From JAIOIW01 sp050304175 (lineage in GTDB: Bacteria; Pseudomonadota; Alphaproteobacteria; Rhizobiales; Rhizobiaceae), in contig JBNLDE010000120.1 of assembly GCA_050304175.1 (NCBI GenBank), positions 1-32,513 of the forward strand: 32,513 bases of DNA. Direction: 5' to 3'. Below the pieces are notes generated by a model. It had not been told where the DNA came from and did no database searches. It saw nothing but the letters and a program-made list of their open reading frames with translations. Positions 18,341 through 24,424 of the stretch are shown in pieces. The position numbers were made by a program, and so were the translations under genes. Every line of letters begins with the position of its first letter. The first letter of the stretch is position 1.

Positions 18341-18384
18341 GGCAATCCCCGTCCTGCGGCTGTGTCCGGTCACCTTGCCCCGGT

Positions 18385-18421
18385 CAATGGCGCTTTGTCG
18401 AAATCGGACAAAGCGCCATTG
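18385..18421 (-). promoter_or_regulatory. Intercistronic hairpin between binding-protein and ATPase genes
   Basis: Perfect 15-bp inverted repeat: caatggcgctttgtc at 18385-18399 pairs with 18407-18421 across a 7-base loop (gaaatcg). It lies 34 bases after the ytfQ-like stop and 44 bases before the ATPase start, with no following U-run in the transcript sense. Such hairpins commonly protect the upstream mRNA or partly terminate transcription, giving much more binding protein than transporter. That role is inference; the stem itself is directly visible. Confidence 0.75.
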
Positions 18422-18454
18422 CGGCGGTCACCGGCCGTTGGGAGCAGCGTGCTG

Positions 18455-19369
18455 TCAGTTAGCCGTATGCAAGTCGGACGGGATCACGATCCACTTGCCC
18501 AGCTCGTGCGGGTTCTCCAGATAGTCGAGAACGACCGGATAGATGTACTTGCCGACTGCGGAGCGAAGTTCGACGGACGCGTTCGCCTCGCCGCCCTTCA
18601 ATGCGTCCTTTATGGCCGGAACATAGTCGACCGAAACCATCAGCACATCCTTGCCGGGCTTCAGGCCGGCTTCCTTCATGGCCTGGATGGCGCCGAGCTG
18701 CATGTTGTCGTTGTGCGCGAATGAAGCGCAGATGCCGTCGAGGTTGTTGGTTGCCTTGATGAAGGCTTCCATCACTTTCTTGCCGCCCTCGGTGGTGAAG
18801 TCGCCCGACTGGGTCTGAACAATCTTCATGGCCGGGAACTGGCCGATGACGGCCTCGAAGCCCTTCTTGCGCTCGATGGCCGGTGCCGAGCCGGTCGTGC
18901 CTTGCAGTTCGACAATGTTGCATTCGCCCTTCGCCGCGGCGGCGAGCCATGCGCCGGCAAGGCGGCCTTCGAGATTGAAGTCGGCGGAAATGCGGGTCAC
19001 GTAGAGCGACTTGTCCTCGACGTCGACATCACGGTCGACGAGGAATACCGGGATTTCAGCTTCCTTGGCTTCACGCAGAACCTGGTCCCAGCCGGTCACG
19101 ACCACCGGGGCGATGATGATGGCGTCAACACCCTGGGCAATGAAGGCGCGAACGGCGCGGAGCTGTTCTTCCTGCTTGCCCTGCGCGTTGGCGAATTTGA
19201 GGTCGACACCGTAGTCCTTGGCCGTTTCCTGCATGTTGGCCGAGAAGGCCGGGCGCCAGTCGCCTTCGGATCCGACCTGCGAAAAACCGATCGTCGCGGC
19301 ATCCGCGACGGAAGCCATTGCGCTGGCGGCACTCAAGGCCGCGGCAAAGAGAATGGTCCTGGATTTCAT
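18455..19369 (-). CDS. Periplasmic sugar-binding protein, YtfQ-like
   Basis: Solute receptor of 304 residues with a signal peptide (FAAALSAASAMASVADA, cleavage before ATIGF). The mature protein is very close to E. coli YtfQ as I remember it: IGFSQVGSEGDWR, GVDAIIIAPVVVTGWDQVL, IPVFLVDRDVDVEDKSLYV, NIVELQGTTGSAPAIERKKGF, AHNDNMQLGAIQAMKEAG and KGGEANASVEL. YtfQ binds galactofuranose. One hinge/ligand segment reads SVDYVPA where the E. coli protein has SIDGVPD, and the C-terminus is shorter, so the ligand may differ. A strong site (ggaggaaa) precedes the ATG. Confidence 0.9.
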   Translation of the reverse strand: MKSRTILFAAALSAASAMASVADAATIGFSQVGSEGDWRPAFSANMQETAKDYGVDLKFANAQGKQEEQLRAVRAFIAQGVDAIIIAPVVVTGWDQVLREAKEAEIPVFLVDRDVDVEDKSLYVTRISADFNLEGRLAGAWLAAAAKGECNIVELQGTTGSAPAIERKKGFEAVIGQFPAMKIVQTQSGDFTTEGGKKVMEAFIKATNNLDGICASFAHNDNMQLGAIQAMKEAGLKPGKDVLMVSVDYVPAIKDALKGGEANASVELRSAVGKYIYPVVLDYLENPHELGKWIVIPSDLHTAN

Positions 19370-19665
19370 TGATTTTCCTCCCTGGGATTTGCTCGATCGG
19401 AGTCTCCTCCACCGATCAATAGTAATATTATATGGTTTATTATATCGCGCAACCGGGATTATTTCATCGTGATATCGCGGGCAGCACCGGATTTGCCCCC
19501 GACGTCGGTGCGTCGATATAGTGAATTAATTCAGATGATTAGATGAGAGCGCCGCGAAGTGGCCCATTGGACCCGCCACGCGAATGCGGGCGCGGGGCGG
19601 GCTCCGGTTTCAGCGGAATTTTCGAACTGGCTTGAAAGTTCCGGTGTTTCCGTCCAGCGTCCGTT
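19370..19665 (-). promoter_or_regulatory. Probable promoter/operator region of the sugar importer operon
   Basis: The 296 bases between the upstream GntR gene and the binding-protein gene include an AT-rich block in otherwise GC-rich DNA. It contains two direct copies of attatat (19427-19433 and 19439-19445); on the minus strand this block reads as overlapping TATAAT-like -10 candidates. A 12-bp perfect palindrome (tgaattaattca, 19522-19533) and a 10-bp one (ccgacgtcgg, 19499-19508) are possible regulator sites. I cannot assign the -35. A GC-rich inverted repeat of six bases (cccgcc/ggcggg, about 19569-19600) lies after the GntR stop, without a U-run. Confidence 0.45.
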
Positions 19666-20376
19666 TCAAGCCACGACCAGGCTGATCTGGCCCGGTTCGA
19701 TGCGGAACAAGTCGGCCGGCATCGCCCGCACGATGTCGCGCGCCCGGTACAAGTGCGCCCGCATCGCGGCATCGGCTTCGGACGCTTCGCCGGCCAGGAC
19801 GGCCCGGGCGATGACGCGGTGCTCGTTCAGTGATTGCGTCATCACCTCGCCGGTGAGCGAGCTCGAAATCTGCGCCATGATCAGCGAGAGCTGAAGTTGC
19901 CGGTTCAGCTTGACGAGTTGGCTGTTGCCCGCCGCCTCGAATATCGCGCCATGGAAGTCCTGGTTTTCGGTGATGTAGTTGGCGGTGGAATATCGGGGGT
20001 CTTCGTCCCAGATCGGCCCGATCCGCTTCTCGAACCTGTCGCGGGCGCATGGGTCGACCATGTTGCGCGCGGCCGTACGGGCGGCAAGCGCCTCGAGTTC
20101 GATCCGGATGTCGAACAGTTCCATGGATTCGATCAGCGAAAGACGCCGGACCAGCGCGCCGCGATTGGGCACGATCTCGATCAGTCCTTCCGCCGACAAC
20201 CGGCGGAAGGCCTCGCGCAACAGTGAGCGGCTGACACCCAACTCCGCGGTCAGGTCCGATTCGACAAGCCGCTGGCCTGGCACGAAACGTCCGGTCTGGA
20301 TCGCGCTGGTGAGAAAACGTGCGACGCTTTCGCCCTTGGCGCCGTGTCGCGCGGTTCTGGTCCGTTCGTCCGGCAA
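19666..20376 (-). CDS. GntR/FadR-family (FCD) transcriptional regulator
   Basis: A 236-residue regulator with an N-terminal winged helix-turn-helix (ESDLTAELGVSRSLLREAFRRL) and an FCD domain (IRIELEALAARTAARN, NQDFHGAIFEAAGN, LNEHRVIARAVLAG) holding the metal/carboxylate-binding Asp and His residues. The start appears to be a TTG at 20376 with a gggat site; no in-frame ATG fits better. It is divergent from the four-gene CoA/glutathione operon and upstream of the sugar importer on the same strand. The palindrome in the divergent region fits its family's operator, so it probably controls both itself and the divergent operon. Confidence 0.87.
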   Translation of the reverse strand: MPDERTRTARHGAKGESVARFLTSAIQTGRFVPGQRLVESDLTAELGVSRSLLREAFRRLSAEGLIEIVPNRGALVRRLSLIESMELFDIRIELEALAARTAARNMVDPCARDRFEKRIGPIWDEDPRYSTANYITENQDFHGAIFEAAGNSQLVKLNRQLQLSLIMAQISSSLTGEVMTQSLNEHRVIARAVLAGEASEADAAMRAHLYRARDIVRAMPADLFRIEPGQISLVVA

Positions 20377-20430
20377 TTCTATCCCGCCATCCCGGTTTCG
20401 GTGGTGCGAAGGATAGCATGGTAAATCGCG

Positions 20431-20460
20431 TTGACAACAATAATATTGTCCGACAATAAT
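20431..20460 (+). promoter_or_regulatory. Candidate promoter of the citryl-CoA-lyase-like operon
   Basis: A perfect -35 hexamer TTGACA at 20431-20436 is followed at 18 bases by aataat (20455-20460), an acceptable -10. The start codon lies 27 bases further on, behind an aaggagg site. The operator palindrome lies between and over these boxes, so bound regulator would block RNA polymerase. Confidence 0.6.
20444..20458. promoter_or_regulatory. Candidate FCD-GntR operator (perfect palindrome)
   Basis: A 15-bp palindrome with one central base, tattgtccgacaata. Its core ttgtccgacaa (20446-20456) fits the FadR/FCD-type consensus T-N-GT-N3-AC-N-A exactly. A second overlapping palindrome, acaataatattgt, covers 20437-20449. 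It sits in the divergent region between the GntR gene and the operon, inside the candidate promoter. Confidence 0.7.
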
Positions 20461-20486
20461 GTCTAAAAAGAGGGAAGGAGGTGCCC

Positions 20487-21275
20487 ATGTTGATCGGCAA
20501 GGCCGGCCGCGCCGCGACGTCCGTCAGCACCGCTGATGCAAGCAGCCTGACGGTTCGAGGCAAGGATCTGTGCTCCGATCTGATGGGCCGTCTCGGATTT
20601 TCCGAATATTTCTTTCTCCTGCTGACCGGCCGGGAGCCGAACGCGGACCAGGCCTTTTTTCTCGACCTGTTGCTGGTAGCGATTGCCGAACACGGGCTGG
20701 TGCCGACCAACCAGGTGGCGCGGATGACACTGGCCGCCGATCCCGATGCGCTGCAGGGCGCCGTGGCGGCGGGGATCCTCGGCTGCGGTTCGGTCGTGCT
20801 TGGCACGTCGCAATCGTGCGGCGACTTTCTCGGCGCAGCAAAGGCGCGGTTCGAATCCGTCGGCGGCGACATGAACGAGGCGGTCCGGGACTTCGTCGGC
20901 GAAATGCGGGCCATTGGCAGCAAGGTTCCCGGTTTTGGACATCCGCTGCACAAGCCGGTCGATCCGCGGGCGCAACGGATATTCGAGCTTGCCGAGCAAC
21001 GTGATGTCGCCGGCACATATTGCGCGCTTGCCCGGGCGGCGGAAGCCGCCGTGCCGGAGGCCTGGGGCAAGCCGCTGCCGGTGAATGTGTCGATGGCGAT
21101 CGCCGCCGTGCTGCTCGATCTGGATTTCCCGGCGGGCATGCTCAAGGCGATTCCGATCCTGGCGCGCACGGCAAGCCTGCTTGCCCATCTTGCCGAGGAG
21201 AAGGAGCGGCCAATCGGCTTCCTGATGGCAAGTCACGCGGAAAACGCGATCGCATACGAGGCGGGTGAAGGATAG
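20487..21275 (+). CDS. Citrate-synthase-fold protein, citryl-CoA-lyase-like
   Basis: A 262-residue short member of the citrate synthase superfamily, the size usually labelled citryl-CoA lyase. The best-conserved part is GFGHPLHKPVDPRAQRIFELA, with the His and Arg equivalent to pig citrate synthase His320 and Arg329. By-eye alignment puts Leu/Gly where the catalytic His274 (GPLHGGAN) should be, and Ser in NVSMAIAAVLLDLDFP where the catalytic Asp375 (NVDFYSG) should be. So it probably does not make citrate; a retro-Claisen or Claisen reaction on another CoA ester is possible. The ATG at 20487, seven bases after gaaggag, is better placed than a GTG at 20481. First gene of a four-gene operon. Confidence 0.75.
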   Translation: MLIGKAGRAATSVSTADASSLTVRGKDLCSDLMGRLGFSEYFFLLLTGREPNADQAFFLDLLLVAIAEHGLVPTNQVARMTLAADPDALQGAVAAGILGCGSVVLGTSQSCGDFLGAAKARFESVGGDMNEAVRDFVGEMRAIGSKVPGFGHPLHKPVDPRAQRIFELAEQRDVAGTYCALARAAEAAVPEAWGKPLPVNVSMAIAAVLLDLDFPAGMLKAIPILARTASLLAHLAEEKERPIGFLMASHAENAIAYEAGEG

Positions 21276-22588
21276 TGCGCAATATCGAGGTCGAGACGCT
21301 ACCCTGGGAAGCCCAACAGGCAAACGACGACCCCGTTTACCGTGAGCAGATAAAGTACCTGTTTGCCAACTCGCCCTTCTATCGCGACAAGCTGGAGACC
21401 GCCGGATTCGCGGATGCGGACAGCGTTGGCGGGCTGGCCGACATCACGCAATTGCCGTTCACCGAAAAGGACGAGTTGCGCCAAAGCCGCACGGCGGAGG
21501 AGCCGATCGGCGCCCACCGCGCCGCGCCGCTCGACGACATTGTCCGCATCTATTCGACCAGCGGCACCACAGGAACGCCGAGCTATATTCCGCTGACGGG
21601 CGACGACCTGGCCAGTTGGGTCGAGATCTCCTGCCGCTCCTACAGTGCGTCCGGCGCGCGGCGCGGCCACGCGATCGTCTCGACCTACAATGCCGGACCG
21701 TTCGTCGCCGGGGTGACGCTCGACGCCTTCGCCGCGCTCGGGCTGCGCCACATTCCGGTCGGCGCCGGCAATACCGAGCGGCTGATGGCGGCGGTGCAAT
21801 TGCTCAAGCCCGACATATTGGCCGCGACGCCGTCCTATGCATTGCATCTCGCTGAATGGGCGGCCGAACGCGGGGTCGATATCGCCGGCTCGGCCGTTGG
21901 TCGCATCCTCGTGGCCGGCGAGCCCGGCGGCGGCGAACCGGCGATGCGCGCGCGCATCGAGCAGGCCTGGAATGCGAAGGTGACCGAAGCGATGGGCATC
22001 GGCGATATTTCGGTATCGCTGTGGGGCGAGTGCGAGGGGCAGGCGGGGATGCATTTCTCCGGCCGGGGCATCGTGCATTTCGAGCTGATCGATCCCGAAA
22101 CCGGCACGCCTGTTGCGATCGAGGATGGCGCCGAAGGCGAGCTGGTGTACACCCATTTGCGCCGCCGCGCCGCGCCGCTGCTCAGGTTCCGCAGCCGCGA
22201 CCATGTGGTCATCCGCACCGAAGCCTGTACGTGCGGACGCACCGCGCCCCGGGTGCGCTGCATCGGGCGGACCGATGACATGCTGATCGTGCGCGGCGTC
22301 AACGTGTTTCCGAGCGCGGTGCGCGAGATCGTCAACGAGTTCGCACCGACGGTCAGCGGCGTGATCGCGATCAGGCCCGCGGCGAAGGGAGTCAAGCAGC
22401 AACCGCCGCTGCCGGTCACTGTCGAGCTGGCCGAGGGGATGGAAGCGGACGCCCAACTGGCCGATCGAATCGCCAGGCGCATCCGGGACAAGCTGGTATT
22501 CGCCGGCGCGGTCGAGATCGTGCCTTGGGGGATGCTGCCGCGAACCGACTACAAGTCCAAGCTCGTTGATTGGTCGGGTGCGACCTGA
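21275..22588 (+). CDS. PaaK-like acyl/aryl-CoA ligase
   Basis: Adenylate-forming enzyme of 437 residues, the usual length of phenylacetate-CoA ligases. Key motifs: the phosphate-binding loop YSTSGTTGTPSY (93-104), the EAMGIGDIS segment equivalent to the aryl-AMP A5 motif, RFRSRDHVVI, the C318-x-C320 CGRT motif typical of PaaK, GRTDDMLIVRGVNVFPSAVRE and a C-terminal catalytic Lys in TDYKSKL. It should activate a carboxylic acid to its CoA thioester at the cost of ATP to AMP. The GTG start overlaps the upstream stop by one base, so the citrate-synthase-like protein and the ligase are probably coupled, one making or using the CoA ester of the other. Confidence 0.88.
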   Translation: MRNIEVETLPWEAQQANDDPVYREQIKYLFANSPFYRDKLETAGFADADSVGGLADITQLPFTEKDELRQSRTAEEPIGAHRAAPLDDIVRIYSTSGTTGTPSYIPLTGDDLASWVEISCRSYSASGARRGHAIVSTYNAGPFVAGVTLDAFAALGLRHIPVGAGNTERLMAAVQLLKPDILAATPSYALHLAEWAAERGVDIAGSAVGRILVAGEPGGGEPAMRARIEQAWNAKVTEAMGIGDISVSLWGECEGQAGMHFSGRGIVHFELIDPETGTPVAIEDGAEGELVYTHLRRRAAPLLRFRSRDHVVIRTEACTCGRTAPRVRCIGRTDDMLIVRGVNVFPSAVREIVNEFAPTVSGVIAIRPAAKGVKQQPPLPVTVELAEGMEADAQLADRIARRIRDKLVFAGAVEIVPWGMLPRTDYKSKLVDWSGAT

Positions 22589-22621
22589 CCGTAGGAAAAC
22601 ACCGGAAGACGGGAGAGAACA

Positions 22622-23212
22622 ATGCGGAAATTGCAGACACAGGGCGTTCATCACATCACGCTCGTCGGGGCGGACCGGCAGACCTCGATCGATTTCTGGG
22701 AAGGCGTGCTCGGCATGCCTTTCGTGTTCGAGCAACCGAATCTCGACAAGGAGGCGGAAAGCCATCTGTATTTCGACCCGGGCGACGGGCGGCTGATCAC
22801 GATCTTCACCAATGAAAGCCGCAAACCCGAACCGACCCGTACGCCGACCGATATCGGCTGCGTGCACCATCTGGCGCTGGCGGTTTCGCAGGCGACCTTC
22901 TGGCAAGCGGTGGAGCGGCTCGACGAACGCGGCATCAAGCACAGCGGCCCGAAGGATCGCGGCTTCATGGATTCGATCTATTTCAATGATCCGCTCGGGT
23001 TCCTGATCGAACTCGCCTCGTACCGTTTCGAGCCGCCCTGGGGCGTCTCCCACGGGCAGGTGATGATCGAGGCGCACCGGATCCGCGTTGCGCGCGGCGA
23101 CCACCATATCGACCGGATCCACCTGGCGGATGCGATCGAAAACCTGACGGCGAGGACATTCGACAGCCTGTCGTCCGACCGCGGCCCGAAGGATCCATAC
23201 GGCAAGTCCTGA
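22622..23212 (+). CDS. VOC-superfamily (glyoxalase/extradiol dioxygenase fold) protein
   Basis: A 196-residue protein with two beta-alpha-beta-beta-beta modules. Metal ligand candidates are His10/His11 (QGVHHITLVG), His in GCVHHLALAV, and Glu in GFLIELASYRF. The VOC fold covers glyoxalases, isomerases, extradiol dioxygenases and antibiotic-binding proteins; the C-terminal tail after residue ~150 (HGQVMIEAHRIRVARG) resembles that of ring-cleaving dioxygenase-like or glyoxalase-like members. Its place before a glutathione transferase suggests a glutathione- or metal-dependent step on the same substrate. Good site gggagagaac before the ATG, 33 bases after the ligase stop. Confidence 0.8.
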   Translation: MRKLQTQGVHHITLVGADRQTSIDFWEGVLGMPFVFEQPNLDKEAESHLYFDPGDGRLITIFTNESRKPEPTRTPTDIGCVHHLALAVSQATFWQAVERLDERGIKHSGPKDRGFMDSIYFNDPLGFLIELASYRFEPPWGVSHGQVMIEAHRIRVARGDHHIDRIHLADAIENLTARTFDSLSSDRGPKDPYGKS

Positions 23213-23240
23213 CAATGACAACAACAAGGTGGAGACTACG

Positions 23241-23915
23241 ATGAAACTGCACATGCATCCTGCCTCGATCACCAGCCGGCCGGTCCGGTTGCTGATTGCG
23301 GAAAAAGGCCTCGACGTCGAACCGGTGGTGGTCGACCTGTTTACCGGGGAGCACCATCAGGAGCCCTATGTCTCGTTCAATCCGAACCGGCTGGTGCCGG
23401 TGCTGGAAGACGGTGACCTGAAGCTGACGGAGAGCGCGACGATCCTGCGCTACCTCGCCGACAAATACGATATGCCGGAATATCCGAAGGACCTGAAGGA
23501 CCGTGCCAGGGTCAACGAAATCATGGACTGGTTCAATTCCAACTTCTATCGCGATTGGGGCTACAATCTGTGCTACCCGCAGCTGTTTCCGCATCACAAG
23601 AGGCCGACCGACGAAGGTCACAAGGTGGCCATCGAATGGGGCAGCGAGAAAAGCTCGTTCTGGCTGCAGGTGCTCAACGACTACTGGCTTGGCGACGGGC
23701 GGCCCTATCTCACGGGTGACCAGATCACCATCGCCGACTATTTCGCGTCGTCGATTCTGGCGCTGGGCGACATGATCCGGCTCGACTATTCGAAATATCC
23801 CAATGTCGACCGCTGGCTGAAGAACATGAAGAAGCTCGGCAAGTGGGCGGAGGTGTCCGAGGCGCTCGACAGTTTTGCCGCGTCGCTGGAAGGTCAGAAA
23901 TTCGTCACGGCCTGA
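23241..23915 (+). CDS. Glutathione S-transferase family protein
   Basis: A 224-residue cytosolic GST. The thioredoxin-like N-domain (1-80) has the glutathione-binding elements: Ser/Arg near SITSRPVRLLIAEKG, NRLVPVLEDG with the cis-Pro, and ESATILRYLADKY with the Glu-Ser pair that holds the gamma-glutamyl group. The helical C-domain contains LTGDQITIADYFASSIL, the N-capping box. Bacterial GSTs of this type open epoxides, dehalogenate or cleave ether bonds, or isomerise. The ATG at 23241 is preferred because the in-frame GTG at 23229 lies inside the ribosome binding site (aaggtggag). Last gene of the operon. Confidence 0.9.
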   Translation: MKLHMHPASITSRPVRLLIAEKGLDVEPVVVDLFTGEHHQEPYVSFNPNRLVPVLEDGDLKLTESATILRYLADKYDMPEYPKDLKDRARVNEIMDWFNSNFYRDWGYNLCYPQLFPHHKRPTDEGHKVAIEWGSEKSSFWLQVLNDYWLGDGRPYLTGDQITIADYFASSILALGDMIRLDYSKYPNVDRWLKNMKKLGKWAEVSEALDSFAASLEGQKFVTA

Positions 23916-23919
23916 GGCC

Positions 23920-23998
23920 GTCCGAATACGAAGCAACGGGCGTGGGGGCCCAGTGGAGGTCGCGCCGTACTGGCGCGCCTCCACTTTGTATTTCGGAC
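23920..23998 (+). terminator. Nested inverted repeat, probable terminator or cruciform
   Basis: Starting 5 bases after the GST stop, two nested stems are visible. The outer arms, gtccgaatac (23920-23929) and gtatttcggac (23988-23998), pair with one bulged T. The inner stem pairs agtggagg (23952-23959) with cctccact (23978-23985), then gcgcc with ggcgc, closing a five-base loop gtact. There is no long U-run, so it is not a textbook Rho-independent terminator, but it is well placed to end the GST operon before the hyf-like promoter. Confidence 0.6.
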
Positions 23999-24063
23999 GA
24001 TACGACGTGCGACCGTCCGGATATGGACGCCGCGCGGCCGAACGCGGTGCGAAACCGGTATAA

Positions 24064-24098
24064 TGATACTTGAGACATCAGTATCAATGGTATTATAA
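24064..24098 (+). promoter_or_regulatory. Candidate promoter with overlapping inverted repeat before the XRE-hyf operon
   Basis: An inverted repeat tgatac (24064-24069) and gtatca (24081-24086), spaced by 11 bases, overlaps a TTGAGA -35-like box (24070-24075). This is followed at 17 bases by ttataa (24093-24098) as -10; an alternative -10 is tattat at 24091. A separate tataat lies at 24059-24064 with no matching -35. The GTG start of the XRE gene is 32 bases downstream. The repeat is a plausible autoregulatory site for that XRE protein. Confidence 0.45.
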
Positions 24099-24130
24099 GG
24101 CATGTCGATATCTCAAACGGGAATTGGCAT

Positions 24131-24424
24131 GTGATTACCGCAGCACAGATGCGCGCAGCCCGGATGATGCTTGGCATCGACCAGAAGAAGCTGGCCGAAC
24201 TGGCCGGCGTTTCGGTGCCGACCATCCAGCGGATGGAGGCGAGCAAGGGCAATGTCCGCGGCGTCGTCGAGAGCCTGACCCGGGTGGTCGAGGCGCTCGA
24301 CCGGGCCGGGATCGAACTGATCGGCGATGGCGTGGTCAGCGCGTCCGGCGGGCGCGGGGTGCGGCTGAAGCCGGCCTCCGGTGCGCTCGCGGCGCCGCGT
24401 GACGAGGGCGGCGATGGCGCTTGA
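24131..24424 (+). CDS. XRE-type helix-turn-helix regulator
   Basis: A 97-residue DNA-binding protein with one HTH_3/Cro-C1 domain: QMRAARMMLGIDQKKLAELAGVSVPTIQRMEAS (two helices and recognition helix, about residues 6-38), then a short dimerisation segment and a flexible Gly/Ala tail. No effector domain is visible. It opens the hyf-like operon: its stop (24422-24424) lies 11 bases inside the next gene, so translation of the membrane subunit HyfB is coupled to translation of the regulator. GTG start with a gggaa site upstream. It probably controls its own promoter. Confidence 0.8.
   Translation: MITAAQMRAARMMLGIDQKKLAELAGVSVPTIQRMEASKGNVRGVVESLTRVVEALDRAGIELIGDGVVSASGGRGVRLKPASGALAAPRDEGGDGA

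Noticed and set aside
21299..23272. 657-codon minus-strand frame
   Set aside because: It is antisense across the ligase and VOC genes, which carry clear family motifs on the plus strand.
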